In this document: positions 39,767-50,875 of the stretch, piece by piece
Position numbering within the stretch: position 1 is the first letter of the stretch
How the letters are laid out: each line of letters starts with the position of its first letter
Origin: Seminavis robusta
Lineage: Eukaryota > Bacillariophyta > Bacillariophyceae > Naviculales > Naviculaceae
Direction: 5' to 3'
Length of the DNA: 64,000 nucleotides
Assembly: GCA_903772945.1 (NCBI GenBank)
Contig: CAICTM010000037.1
Span: 96,219-160,218, forward strand
Position numbers and translations under genes: made by a program
Notes under the pieces: generated by a model
The model's input: only the letters and a program-made list of their open reading frames with translations
Databases searched by the model: none
Told to the model about the DNA's origin: nothing

Positions 39767-42619
39767 ATGACATCCCCAAATTCTTTGGACCTTCCTGCTA
39801 GTAGTAACAACAAGCTGAGCTATGTGGCCTGCCACCTTTGTCGGGATCCTCTGTTGCAGCAACACTCATGGGGATTGTGGGTTTCCATGACCAAAGAAGA
39901 AGCGGCCAGAGAAGACCAGCCGCCGCTGTTGGTAGTGGGAGGCGTCGACCATTCCCTGTTTGAGCATCGCATCCGGTGGGCCTTTTGTACACGATCACCT
40001 CCGGAACCCAAAGTGATTTGGAAATACAACACATACGGATTCGATCTATGGAAAAGCTACTTTGCCCTCTTGCCGCCTCACCCACAAGAGCCAAGAACAC
40101 TTCTGCCAGGAGATGTCATCGTAGGCGTCAATGGCCTTCCCGTCTCCGCCTTTGGAGGAAACATTCGCAATGTGACGACGTACATGCAACAATGTACACA
40201 GGTATTTCTAGTCGCAGTGCGAGTCAGCAGCAGCACTTCTTCTACTTTACTCCCTCATCATGACAGCAATATGAAGCACAAGATGACTTCACAACGGGTG
40301 AGTGAAACAGAATGAATAGAGCATTCTTCTTCTTCTTTGTTGAAAACATGCATGTGCTGCATGCAGAGCTGACTGTTTCGTCTTCTCTCCTTCTCGACTG
40401 ACCACATGTAGGCACAGCAGATTCTGCAGCTCATGGATCATGCTGGATTTGCTCCAATGCAAATTCCACATTCGCCAACTCCAACGACGACGATGCATGG
40501 TTGGTCGCCGCCGCCTCCTCCTTCTTCTTTGTCCAAGAGCTTCATGCCTTCACCGCAATCATCGTCGTCGTATCCAACCAAACCACAACAACTTGCCCGT
40601 ATTGTCACACCCGACACGAAAAAGACAAGCTCTCTGCCATTGGAGTCGGCGCCCAAGGTACCGTCGTCAACATCATGGGCCATGTCAAAGACCAACAGCA
40701 GCCATCCCAAGACGTCATCAAACACCAACACCTCAACAACAACTACCAACAAGCAATCCAATGCCAACCACAACAGCAACCACTACAACAGTCCAGCGGC
40801 TCAAAGGATTCTTTTCCCAATGTCCTATTTTTGTCATCGAAATCCCATGTTTCGCGAAACCAAACGCGACGACGACGACGACAAGACAACCTCCACCAGC
40901 CATACAACAACGACAGTCGTCCAACACTTGCCCTACGATGACGACATTATCGAAATTGATCTTGAAGAAGGATGTCACAGCAGCAAGTTTCTCGTCAAAA
41001 TTGATTCGGCCAACTTTCAACAGTGGATGGCAGACCGCAAGCAAAAGTGGAGGTCGAAATGGAACGTCGCGGTGGCAGCAAGGACACAACGAATAATCAT
41101 GGCATGGAATGGAACGGCAGAACCAATTCGATGGACCAATCCCATGTTTCGCGAGTGCAGCAGTGATGATGATGACGACGACAACAACAGTAACGAACAA
41201 TCTTCATGTACAGCAACGACCAGTGCTGCTACTACTTCAACAAAGAAGAACATTCCCTACAGCGACAATCTAACCTTTGATCCTTTGGATGGAACACGCA
41301 GCAAATACTTCATGTCCAAGATTGACTCGTCCAATTTTTCACAGTGGCTGTCCAATCGCAAACGAAAATGGAGATCCAATTGGAATACATATCCAGTGGA
41401 AGCCCACCACGACGAAGACAGCCACTACTACAGTACCGATCGTGCAGAACGCAACGAATGCGCGGTCCGTTACGACTTTTGGGCTGTAAACAGTGAGGTC
41501 GACGGGGAACGATTTGATTCCTTTCCATCCTGGTTGACAACCCGAACAAGTCAATGGAAGAATCTGTACTCTTGGAACTCGACCAAACGACGAAAGATCC
41601 AAGAGATGAGAGAAGAGGTGGTCAAGTATGCCGACCATGCGGGATTCCAGCAATGGCTACGAGTGCGGAAGAACCACTGGCGGATCTTGCGACGCCAACG
41701 ACAGCGCCGTCTGCAAGAGGAAAGGGAACAAAGGAGCAACAACAACAACAATCCGCAATCGTCGAAAATTCTGTCGACACCCATCAAATCGACTGGCAAG
41801 GAGAAGCGTGTTTCGTGCAGCAACCATGTCGTTTCGGGGGAATTTCGACACATTGACGCCTTGTTGGAAGAGGAAGAGCGCAAGCAAAAAAGCCTCGAGC
41901 AACGCAAACCAATTGATATCTCCTTTCTCTTCTTCCCGTCGAAAGGCTGTCCCGACGACGTGGCGGCTCACTGCCTCAAGTTCTTGCCTCCTGCCGAACA
42001 TGGAAAACTGCTGTGCATCAGCAAGTCATTCTCCAAGGGGATCGCGCAACGGGAAGAAATGTGGAAACGCCTCTGTCCCAAGAACTGGAGTCTGCCTCGC
42101 CGTCCACGGAAACCTTGGCACGAAATCTACCTGTCCAAATTGCGCATGGAGGCGTGCTCGTCGCAGAAACAGTGGGATGACTTGCTGACCAAAGTTGCGG
42201 AGGTTCTCATGAAGGGAGATCAGCTCAAAGTGGTCCAGAGGTTGATTGCGGCTGCCGAAAAGAAGTTCAACTTCACAGTGGACTACATTTCGGGGGTGGT
42301 GTGCGAGCGCAACTCCCTTCTCAACCTTGCCGTGATACACCAACGGCACAAAGTGGCTCACTGGTTTATAGAACAGAAGAATGCCGACATTGAGACGAGC
42401 GACCGAGGACACTTTACACCTCTCTTGAATGCTGCGTGGTGCGGCGACAAGAAAATGGTTCGCTATCTTCTGCAAAGGGGGGCCAATCGGAGCAACATTG
42501 GTATGGGGCACTCCTCTTGTGCGCTGGCCACAAGCGATTTCAAGGGACTGACAGCATCGGGATGGGCCGAAAAAAGGGGGTTTCCAGATATAGCAGAACT
42601 ATTGCAGAACGGACTCTAA
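39767..42619 (+). CDS. PDZ - W-rich repeat - F-box-like - ankyrin protein
   Basis: 912 aa in two exons (39767-40297, 40412-42619), phase 0, 114-bp intron. The ATG at 39767 gives MTSPNSLDLPASSNNKLSYV. Residues about 50-150 look like a PDZ domain (LLPGDVIVGVNGLPVSAFGG, then VTTYMQQCTQVFLVAVRV). A Ser/Pro/Asn/His-rich linker follows. Then come two copies of a module: NPMFRE, an Asp run, YDDDIIEIDLEEG or YSDNLTFDPLDG, and KIDSANFQQWMADRKQKWRS or KIDSSNFSQWLSNRKRKWRS (about residues 372 and 479). Two looser copies follow (SFPSWLTTRTSQWKNLYSW; HAGFQQWLRVRKNHWRIL). From about 690 there is an F-box-like helix set (DDVAAHCLKFLPPAEHGKLL, WKRLCPKNWSLP), then ankyrin-type repeats (LLNLAVIHQRHKVAHWFIEQ, HFTPLLNAAWCGDKKMVRYL). 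It could be an adaptor for an SCF-type ubiquitin ligase. I know no family with this domain order. Confidence 0.8.
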
Positions 42620-43015
42620 CGATTACATGTAATGGCAAAATTGTTTTCAGTACTAGGTCCTAAGTAGTTGTTAGTTGTTAATGGCGGAGTTGTGAAAGCT
42701 GTCGCAACAGTGACGCGGCTACGGTAGCTCTCGGGAAACGATCGAGGTGTGATTACACCTTGATACGTCGTATTTGAACGAATCAGTGACTCCCGTTCTC
42801 CATTATTTGCAAGGTCGTGATCTTTTGAAGGAATTCTAGTGTACAAGTACATGTAAGTTTCTAAAATAGTAGTGAGAGGAAGAAAGGTTTCTTTGGTTGT
42901 TTATTTCGTTGTTCTATTTTTATCATTCCTAGAATGTAATTGTGCTGTTGCTTCCCAAATGTGTTTATTGCATCGTTTCTTTTGTTTTCCCGCCCGATAG
43001 TTCCTGTTAGCATCC
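42620..43015. other. Convergent intergenic region, 396 bp
   Basis: AT-rich 3' flanks of two convergent genes. Nothing gene-like. Confidence 0.5.
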
Positions 43016-43531
43016 TTAGACGGTGTATTCTACGTCTTCGCCTACGTTTTCTTCGGCGCTACTGCTAGATGAAACGATTTGAACGACACCAAGTTCGATA
43101 TCTGAGTCCTCGTCGTTCTCTGGCTGAACTTCTTGAGTGCCCAATCGACAGCAACACAACGAGCGGTGGTTTTCTATCTCAGTTTTTTCTGCCTCCTCGT
43201 CAATGTCAGAGTTCGATGCCAAGTCTTTAACACCGAAAACAAACGATTCTATTGCTGGCAGGCTACGAAAGGCTACAGCGAATGCATATAATATGAATAC
43301 AAAGGCTACGCCAACGACGATTAGGGTGTGTTCGATGGATAGAATCCTTTCGAAAGGCACAACCTCCGACAGAACGAACGACGGTTCTTGCGATGGAGCG
43401 AGAGTGGGAACAGACGAAACCTCAGAACGAATGAACGATGGTCCATGAGACGGCTCGGACGAAGTCGACTCAGCAGCAATATCGGGGACGAACGCCATGG
43501 CGGCGGTGACAACAGCGAAAGAAAACTTCAT
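43016..43531 (-). CDS. Small single-pass membrane protein with signal peptide
   Basis: 171 aa, single exon, ATG at 43531 (MKFSFAVVTAAMAFVPDIAA). A signal peptide is followed by a ~50-aa extracellular stalk with two copies of a P-S-F-x-x-S-E-V motif (HGPSFIRSEVSSVPTLAPSQ; EPSFVLSEV). The PTLAPSQEPS pattern is common in diatom secreted proteins. One transmembrane helix (HTLIVVGVAFVFILYAFAVAF) leads to an acidic cytosolic tail (NDEDSDIELGVVQI, then a Ser run). Function unknown. Confidence 0.65.
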   Translation of the reverse strand: MKFSFAVVTAAMAFVPDIAAESTSSEPSHGPSFIRSEVSSVPTLAPSQEPSFVLSEVVPFERILSIEHTLIVVGVAFVFILYAFAVAFRSLPAIESFVFGVKDLASNSDIDEEAEKTEIENHRSLCCCRLGTQEVQPENDEDSDIELGVVQIVSSSSSAEENVGEDVEYTV

Positions 43532-44379
43532 GGTTAGAGGTTCAATAGATCGTTTGGCAAAGGTGAGGTAACGTTCTTGCGAGATCAAAATTATGAGCTG
43601 AAATGAGCAGGTGTTTTGGCAACGATAATACGAGAATGTGACGAGTCCACGCTGACAATCGCAACATCTCCACGATCAGTCGACGCCTCTCAGCTCTCAC
43701 GGGGGTCCATTGTCATCGCGGATTGCTGGGTCCATTTTCATCATCTACAGATCGGTCGATGACTCTCAGTTGGATAATCAAGCTCAGATTGTGTTCTTGG
43801 CATTGATTGTCTCGCTGGTATGGACGATCTACTTCGGTAATACCTTAGTCGTCGCTTGATGTCTCGTCTAATAAAAACATCGTCGCGATGAGGTTGTTGA
43901 ATTGTGAGCACACAAGCAAAACGCATCAATAATCGAATGATTCGAATCGATTCATCATTCAATCGAATCGAATCGATTCGAATCAGAAATCAAAGTGGTG
44001 ATGTGACACGACTAATCTAATCTTGAACGGGAATGATTGATCGTGACTGGACCTGTCCCGAAGATGGGAATTGGGGGCGGAGGAGACCATGGTGCAGCAA
44101 CGGTACCGTACGACTGTACGGTACACCGTACCAGTACGGTACGGTCTGCTAATGCTCGTCCTCGATAGATAGGTTTGAAACCAAATACATGTAATTGGAG
44201 CTGTGAGTCAACCATGCTTACATTTATCCAAGCGGCTGTATGATACATGTGGCCTCGACTGTCACTCGGGTAAACTCTTGAGGTCATACGATTTTAGCAA
44301 AAAGTGACTGAATTAAGTAGTTTTACTCTTGATCAGCACAAACTGCCGAATCGCCAAAACACAGGCTTTACTCTGTGGT
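43532..44379. other. Intergenic, 848 bp, with palindromic tracts
   Basis: Contains clustered GAATCGATTC palindromes at about 43930-43985 and an array of GTACCGTAC hairpins at 44101-44148 (gtaccgtac, gact, gtacggtac). No gene supported. Confidence 0.6.
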
Positions 44380-45640
44380 AACTTTTCGGTTGTTTGACTT
44401 TTCATCCCCCAGGGAATCATCAGTGCTTGGGCTATTGTGGTACTTATGAAATCGAGGTTTATGTCGGCATGCTCCGTATATTTCATTGCAGGAGTTGATC
44501 AGGTTTCTGGCGATTCTCTGGATCGTTTCAGTATCTCGAGTCGCTCCCTGTTGCATAGGCTGCAGTGTCGTTTCCCGAAGGTCTTGACAGTGCTGATGGG
44601 TTTGCCTTGCCATAGATGCTAATTTCGATGCTGTTCTTTGAATGTCGCCGTTGAGTCGGATGGTGAAGGAGATGCGAAGTTTTGGAATTCGTTGGCGAAG
44701 TGTCTTGCGTATGAATCTGACTTGCGTTTTCCGTAGAGGAGACGCATGACGTCGGTGAGTGTTGGTATGTTCGTTCTTTGACGTTTCGTTGGGTTGCCCA
44801 ACGTATTCTTTGCCCGAGTTATGCATTTGATGCAGTATATGATCCAGTTTATTTCTGCAGCGGTCGTCAAAACGGCATTGGCCGTCTTTCTTGTTTCCTG
44901 GCTTGCAATTGCAGTTTCATTTTGGAACTCGGTGGAGATTACGTCTTTGGTGAGCTTCCTCGATAGGTCGCCATGAACGTCTCTCGCAGGTTGGTGAATC
45001 GATGGTAGGACATAGACGTTCTGATCCATTCGAGGCCTGGCTCTTCTTGAGGTCGTTGATTACCTTGTGTATTGGGGTCGTCCAGGCGTTGAGTGTCCTA
45101 TACAGAAGAATAATGATCGTTCCGGTTCCTCTTCGTTGCTTGGCATCTCTATCTGGTTCGTTTGTTTTGTCCTCTTGCCGTTGGGAGTATCGTTGTATTT
45201 CTTCTTGTAGTGTTGGTATTTCGTCTGGAACCAGTTCAGCTTTCTTCAGCGCCTCGATGTGTAGTGGGTAGATTTCATCGAGGGTTTGGTTGGCATTTTG
45301 TTGGTAACTGTAGTGAGTTTGGCAAGTCTTTGGAACACCCCTGTGGGATGTTTTTAAGGCATGCGTTTGTGTGGGTAGTTCCCCTGTTTAGATATTTCAG
45401 TTGTTGGTTCGGTTTAAGGTGGACTCGGAAGTGAAGTTCTTCCTGGTCCGACCAGAACAGTTCCATATCTAGATACGGAAATGCTTTTCCACTTTCTACA
45501 GTTACTTTGGGGTCGGATTGATCTTTTGGGAGTTGTCTTTTGGTTTGGTCTAGCCATATGCTACAGGTGAATACTAGGTAGTCTCCTTCGGCTAGGCTGT
45601 TGAGGTCTGCCCCCTTTCCCCCCTAACCCTCCCAAGGACT
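44380..45640 (-). pseudogene. Degenerate reverse transcriptase / GIY-YIG retroelement remnant
   Basis: Minus-strand reading from about 45640 downward gives retroelement protein pieces in shifting frames: VTVESGKAFPYLDMELFWS, VHLKPNQQLKYLNRGTTHTN, ACLKNIPQG, then after a frame change FQRLAKLTTVTNK and NQTLDEIYPLHIEALKKAEL. After another frame change come a fragment reading FTNLRETF, then INWIIYCIKC and GKEYVGQ, the two halves of a GIY-YIG endonuclease. KPNQ...YLN...THT...IP motifs occur in RT elements common in diatom and dinoflagellate genomes, possibly Penelope-like. Multiple frameshifts show it is dead. Boundaries are approximate; no terminal repeats were found. Confidence 0.7.
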
Positions 45641-45814
45641 CCCGAATGTTTTTGGACTCTTTGAAAAGTATTTTCTGTTCAAAATTTTATATTTTGAAAA
45701 CAAATAAGAAGAAAGGCATTAAAGACTTTTTTATTCCTGACCTTTTAGAAACAAATTTAGATTTTTTGCAGAGCTCGCCCGAACCAACCCCCAAATCTCT
45801 ATTACTCCCCAAAA

Positions 45815-45826
45815 GGACTCCCGCGG
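45815..45826 (+). promoter_or_regulatory. Shared upstream motif, copy 1 (GGACTCCCGCGG)
   Basis: Eighty-nine bases before the ATG of the first cluster gene. The same core ACTCCCGCGG precedes the other two cluster genes. About 30 bp further on, ctgccacaaa is also shared with the second gene, which points to a common ancestral 5' region. Confidence 0.55.
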
Positions 45827-45914
45827 GGTCACTTTCCCGTTGTGTTTTCTGCCACAAACCTCAACAAAACAACAGATACCTGCGGTTGTCCTCAAATCAT
45901 CGTACGAACCCACC

Positions 45915-47597
45915 ATGTGTCCGATCATCGAATGGCTCGACCCTATCCCACCATACGTATTGATTCCGATGTTTGCTTTGCATCATCTCCGTCATCCCAA
46001 GGACAACATGTACATGTATCGTTCAACGGAAAACACCCAGTCCACTTGCAACGAAGATTACGACGACGAATCTGCTGTTTCCGCGGAGTTTGAGCTTGTT
46101 GGGCAGGGATGGAATGAACTTGCCGACGGAGAATCTACGGTTTCCCAGCTTCAAGTGCAGGAAGGTCCACTTTGGTGTTGCCATTGGACATTAAACATTA
46201 TTTTGCGGTTGGCCGAGTTTCTCTTCCTCTTCCCCTGCAACAGACAGTATCGAGATGACCTCTTTGAGAGTTCCAATTGCTACATCAAGCCGGTGCTCCA
46301 ATTCGCCTACCTTTTCTACGTGAAGCTTGCGTTGTTAGGAGGACCCTTTCTTCTCTTCAGTATTATTTACTTCTGGAACAATATCAAGCCTGTGGACGAG
46401 TTGGTCTATTTGCTCCTTCCTATCTACCAAACGATGATTGTTGTGCTTCCCTGTGTCGCGACAATCCGCTACGTCTGTCACACATATTTCCCGTGGGCTC
46501 GTGCTGCAATTATGATTGTCGGCTTCTTTGCGTACTTCCTTGTTGTGGACTATTGCACATACATGGCCGGACTGTGGGTTCACAGCCCTTGCGCAAACTT
46601 TTTGATTGTTTTGTTTATTGTTGTTCTTCCTATCGGTGCTGTTTGTCTCCATCTTGAGGTAACGCGGCTTGAAAACTCCAGGATCACTACCCCAATCATA
46701 CTGATTTATGCTCTTTCAATGGTTGTTCTGAGCTTTTGGTCCTTTTGGGTCAAAAAGGCGAACAACGACTTCGAGAAAATCGGAACCTCGATTGTCTTTG
46801 CATTGTTACATTTCTTCCTGAAGAACGCGCTCCTTGTTCGAAAAACCAAAGATGAAGTATCCGGGAAATTCTTGCACTTGCTTTGGGCCGCTGACATCAT
46901 CTTCAGTCGGCAACAAGTGGCAACGATCCCTTTTATCGTTGGCGGAAGAGCTTTCGGGACCACGTTGTGCTTCGAGATGCTTGGTTTGGTATGGCGGTGT
47001 CTCCCCCCAGAACGAGTTATGCTGCTTGTTGATCGAATGATAGGCTACAACGGCCGAGTGCGATATGTTCTGCGAAGCCGGTTCGGGCGCAAACCGTGTG
47101 CCATAGTATGTGGCGTCTTAGGCTCCAGCACGAAAGACATTCTGAAGATGACTGCCATCACGAAGCCAGATGCAGCGACTCGACGCCGTGGATACTTGGA
47201 GCGAGCACTGTTTCACTATATGGATGCGATCGCGACCCTGATCATCAAGATGATTGTGCGGCTGAACCAAGTCTTTGCCTTCTTTATCATGCGTAACCGC
47301 TGGGCGAGGGAACACGTTGATCAGGTGTTTAACATTGACGACAGCAGCTGGGTAGAGTCTTGGAAACCCACATTGCTGCTGGTTGGAGTTGATGCTGTTG
47401 CAATCTTGATTGCCTGGTACGCGATGATACGTCCAGTTGTTCACGCGGAGCACGACGATGTGACGCTTCCGAAGATCCTATACTATATCCTGCGCCATGA
47501 GTTTTGGTTCCTTTTCTGGTTCTTTCTCGCTACGGGGACACAGTCCGTTGCATCCATGGTGGTTCAGTTTGCTGTCCCGACGCCATCCGATCCATGA
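45915..47597 (+). CDS. Multipass membrane protein, cluster gene 1
   Basis: 560 aa, single exon, ATG at 45915 (MCPIIEWLDPIPPYVLIPMF). About 9-11 hydrophobic segments, including YVKLALLGGPFLLFSIIYFW, FLIVLFIVVLPIGAVCLHL and IILIYALSMVVLSFWSFWV. No enzyme or transporter signature recognised. It is a clear paralogue of the next gene. Shared blocks: LRHPKDNMY / LLHPKDHMY; VDIIF-type WAADIIFSRQQVATIPFI / WVVDIIFTQRQLATLPFI; the NIDDSSW / HVNDTIW motif; KILYYILRHEFWFLFWF / KILYFVMNEEFELLFCW; SMVVQFA / SMVNQFA. Identity is low overall, so the duplication is old. Function unknown. Confidence 0.8.
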   Translation: MCPIIEWLDPIPPYVLIPMFALHHLRHPKDNMYMYRSTENTQSTCNEDYDDESAVSAEFELVGQGWNELADGESTVSQLQVQEGPLWCCHWTLNIILRLAEFLFLFPCNRQYRDDLFESSNCYIKPVLQFAYLFYVKLALLGGPFLLFSIIYFWNNIKPVDELVYLLLPIYQTMIVVLPCVATIRYVCHTYFPWARAAIMIVGFFAYFLVVDYCTYMAGLWVHSPCANFLIVLFIVVLPIGAVCLHLEVTRLENSRITTPIILIYALSMVVLSFWSFWVKKANNDFEKIGTSIVFALLHFFLKNALLVRKTKDEVSGKFLHLLWAADIIFSRQQVATIPFIVGGRAFGTTLCFEMLGLVWRCLPPERVMLLVDRMIGYNGRVRYVLRSRFGRKPCAIVCGVLGSSTKDILKMTAITKPDAATRRRGYLERALFHYMDAIATLIIKMIVRLNQVFAFFIMRNRWAREHVDQVFNIDDSSWVESWKPTLLLVGVDAVAILIAWYAMIRPVVHAEHDDVTLPKILYYILRHEFWFLFWFFLATGTQSVASMVVQFAVPTPSDP

Positions 47598-48161
47598 CAT
47601 GCATTCTCGTTCAACAACTGGGACTTGGACTAGCGTAGCATCGGCGGTACCAGCACCACATTAGAGAGCCCGCAATCAGAAACAACTTCATATGAACCTC
47701 CATTCTCCTTTGATGTCGTATAGTAAACGACATCATGGTAAGGGACAGAAAGCAGTAAACTAATCAAACTGACCTAATGGGAACTGGTTTCGGACTTCGC
47801 CGTTCATTCTCTTGGTGTATTATGTACAGTAGAGTCTTGGGGCCTTCGCATGGTTCGACCCAAGGCCATCGCGCAGACCTGTTTTATCAGCTTTGCTGGC
47901 CTTTATAATGGGGTATCGCGCTAACCGACCGTTAATGCTTTTCAGAGGAAAAAGGACTCCCGCGGTGTCAGCGCTCACAGTAACCAAACAGTTGTCTTGT
48001 TGTTGTTGTTGTTGTCCTGCCACAAAACACTCCACAGCAATCGATTTGTCTCTCTGCTACGATTGTTCTTCAACCTTCGGCCAAATCATCGCGCAAAGCA
48101 AAAGCAACCGTTTGCTTCATTCGTTCAAGTCGGCTTTTACTTCGTCTCTGTGATTTGCACC
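47598..48161. promoter_or_regulatory. Intergenic between cluster genes 1 and 2, 564 bp
   Basis: Includes ggactcccgcgg at 47954-47965, 197 bp before the ATG of gene 2, then a TTG run and ctgccacaaaa near 48016. Both are shared with the 5' region of gene 1. No separate gene. Confidence 0.55.
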
Positions 48162-49967
48162 ATGTCGATGTTTGACTGTTTATCTGCTTGCCTATCTGGC
48201 GTAGCTGCTTGTTTCTCTCATTTTACGGGCACCGGTGGCCAAGCAACGACAGGGAACTCCTCTGAATGGGCCCCTTTTCTTTTGCTTCCTCGCCGGTCCA
48301 GAGACCGGCTGCTTCATCCCAAGGACCACATGTATCGTTTCAACAACCGCAAGGATTCTCCATTGATTGCAATGGAAGAGACAGTCGGCAAGAAAGGAGT
48401 CAAGCAAGGAGCAGGTTGCTTCGAAGAAACAGCACAAGCCATCTTGCCAGAGAATGTGACTCTTGAACAAATGAAAGGTTTTGGCGGTTGTGTTCTATGG
48501 TACATTCGGTTCCTTCTGGCCTCCATTTTGACAGTGATGGGACACATCGTCAGTTTTCATGTCAGCGTCGATTATCGCAACAACGTGTTTCCAACTGTCG
48601 AGGGCCCCATTACCAAGGAGATCATACGTGTATACAACATGGTTTGCACTGTTCTTTCTCATGTCACTTGGCCGATTCTCGCAAGTGGACTGGCTTTTCT
48701 CGTCGAGATGAAGCCTTTTGAGGAAGGGCTTGACCAGTGGTTCGTCTACGGCGTCCTCCCAGTCTACCAGATTGCAGCAACCGTGATCCCAATGGTCGGA
48801 ACAGTCCGATATATCTTTCGCTGTATCTTCGGCCCTCAACATGTCCCGTCGCTACTTCCCCACTGTCTGCTTTGCATTGGTTCGGCGTTTATCTTCTTTC
48901 TGGCATGTGACATGATTCTGCCAGAGCCTCGCTTCCTACTTGGGCGGTATCTGTGTTCATTTGCGCTGCCTTTTTCGGACTGTATCGCTTACTACATAAC
49001 CGCTATTTGGGTCAAGCGACAGCCAATCCGAAAACACGACGAAGTGATCAATCTTTTGTTTAGCTACACCTGTGCAATGCTGTTGGGTGCTGCATGGTCC
49101 TGGTTTGTTATATGGTGTCAAGACAAACCTTCGGTGTGGCAAACTTTGGCCATCCTACTGTATGCTCTTTTACACTTCATTTGGAAGGGCATTGTGACTC
49201 CGAAGTGCACCACAGCGATTGCCCCTGAACATTTTATGCACTTGAATTGGGTCGTGGACATTATTTTCACGCAGCGACAGCTGGCAACTTTGCCTTTTAT
49301 CAAGAGTGGCGTGGCCTTTGGGTTGATAATGTTGGGCCAAATCGTTGTTGCCGTCAACCGAATCTATCCTTTCACAGGGCGTATCCTTTATATTCTTCGG
49401 TATCTGAAGAACAAGAACAAGGAGGACTCCAGAATTCGAGCCATACTGGAAAAACTATGTCCACACGGACATGTGGTTTGGCCCATTCTTCGAGCTCGAA
49501 TCAACCAGTTCCACGAGCTCTCGGTACTGACGCAAGACAATGAGGCAATTCACACTCGCTGGGGAGGCGACAGAACTCTTTGGAACCACCTTGATATGAT
49601 TGGGGTCATGCTTGTGAGCAATCTAGTTCGGATCAATCAACTCTTAACCATGTTGGCAGTGCGGTATTCAAGTGTCCAAGACCACATTGATGACTGGCTG
49701 CATGTCAACGACACCATATGGACAAACTCAGTGATTTTCACACTGGCCCTGATTGGCGTGAATTTTGTTCTCATGGTTTTTGTTGCTGTGTACCTTGTTC
49801 CCAAGGCCGTGGCTAAGTCCAGGATGGATATTTCAATGTACAAGATTCTCTACTTTGTCATGAATGAAGAATTTGAGCTTTTGTTCTGTTGGATGGTTGG
49901 TAGTGGAGCCATGGCTTTTGGATCGATGGTCAATCAATTCGCAGAAAACGTGCAGATACGGGGATGA
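48162..49967 (+). CDS. Multipass membrane protein, cluster gene 2
   Basis: 601 aa, single exon, ATG at 48162 (MSMFDCLSACLSGVAACFSH). Cys-rich N-terminus, then about 10 hydrophobic segments (WYIRFLLASILTVMGHIVSF; FLACDMILPEPRFL; WQTLAILLYALLHFIWKG; VIFTLALIGVNFVLMVFVAV). It aligns with cluster gene 1 throughout, with the best-kept block in the middle (EHFMHLNWVVDIIFTQRQLA). That block is not matched to a known family by me. Same strand, 565 bp after gene 1, which fits tandem duplication followed by divergence. Confidence 0.8.
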   Translation: MSMFDCLSACLSGVAACFSHFTGTGGQATTGNSSEWAPFLLLPRRSRDRLLHPKDHMYRFNNRKDSPLIAMEETVGKKGVKQGAGCFEETAQAILPENVTLEQMKGFGGCVLWYIRFLLASILTVMGHIVSFHVSVDYRNNVFPTVEGPITKEIIRVYNMVCTVLSHVTWPILASGLAFLVEMKPFEEGLDQWFVYGVLPVYQIAATVIPMVGTVRYIFRCIFGPQHVPSLLPHCLLCIGSAFIFFLACDMILPEPRFLLGRYLCSFALPFSDCIAYYITAIWVKRQPIRKHDEVINLLFSYTCAMLLGAAWSWFVIWCQDKPSVWQTLAILLYALLHFIWKGIVTPKCTTAIAPEHFMHLNWVVDIIFTQRQLATLPFIKSGVAFGLIMLGQIVVAVNRIYPFTGRILYILRYLKNKNKEDSRIRAILEKLCPHGHVVWPILRARINQFHELSVLTQDNEAIHTRWGGDRTLWNHLDMIGVMLVSNLVRINQLLTMLAVRYSSVQDHIDDWLHVNDTIWTNSVIFTLALIGVNFVLMVFVAVYLVPKAVAKSRMDISMYKILYFVMNEEFELLFCWMVGSGAMAFGSMVNQFAENVQIRG

Positions 49968-50559
49968 TTCGATTCAAACGTTCGATTAGAAACATTGTAA
50001 CCGTGTACAGGAAGCTCAGAGGGGGCATGTAGATGAAGCTCAGAGGCAGCATTCAGCGCGGCGTGCGACGAAAGGAATAACTAATAAGAAAAGCAATAGC
50101 AAAACCCTCACCATCCTTGATTTCAGACTGATTTTTGCATACGGCCGTGACAGCTTCTCCCGTCGTTCACCCATAACGTCTCCACCAGTTTTACTTCACC
50201 TCCAGTCACAGCATCTCCCATCACCGGTCCACCCGTACCTTTGGTTTTATTAAGTGGTGTCATGTAGGAAAAAAATTCAATTTTTTTCATTTTGGATGTT
50301 TATATTAATAGATTAGAAAAATGGAAAAAACCTCAAATTGATTTGCCCCACCATATTTCGGGTAGATATACCCCTGTAAAGCTACCCACCTAGAATATGG
50401 GTGTTCTAGCTAGGAATCCTATTATCTATAGACAGTTCTGAGTTCTCCAAAAAGAGTAGATATCATTCCAAGCAAAAATTTTCGAAAAAGGTTGAGTTTT
50501 GGCTGAGATACGGTTATCTAGATATGGCAGCTTGGGATTGCAAGCACCCTCTTGAAAAG

Positions 50560-50700
50560 GGGGGACCAATTTACAGTCCAGGAAGTGACCAACAATCAAG
50601 AAGTGAGGGTCTATCCTGCTCCACAATACTATAAAGAAAAAGGATAGACCAAATTTTTTATGATATTATCACCTCTTTGTTAAAAGCAAAATGGTCCCCC
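50560..50700. repeat. Nested inverted repeat, possible foldback element
   Basis: Outer arms gggggacca (50560-50568) and tggtccccc (50692-50700); inner arms ggtctatcct (50608-50617) and aggatagacc (50641-50650), both exact. Total 141 bp. No coding. May be a small foldback transposon or a transcript structure. Confidence 0.6.
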
Positions 50701-50875
50701 AAGTACCTGTTGCCTACCACCGTACTGTAGTAGCTTCGCTTTGAAAGACGATTGATCATTCTTATTAGAAAGGTAGTTACGTGGACAGTACTAGTACTGG
50801 ATCCACCTGATGATTCGATTCGATTCGATTCCAATGTCTTCTTAGCATTATCGCGCCAATGCAAGCCCGACCTCG

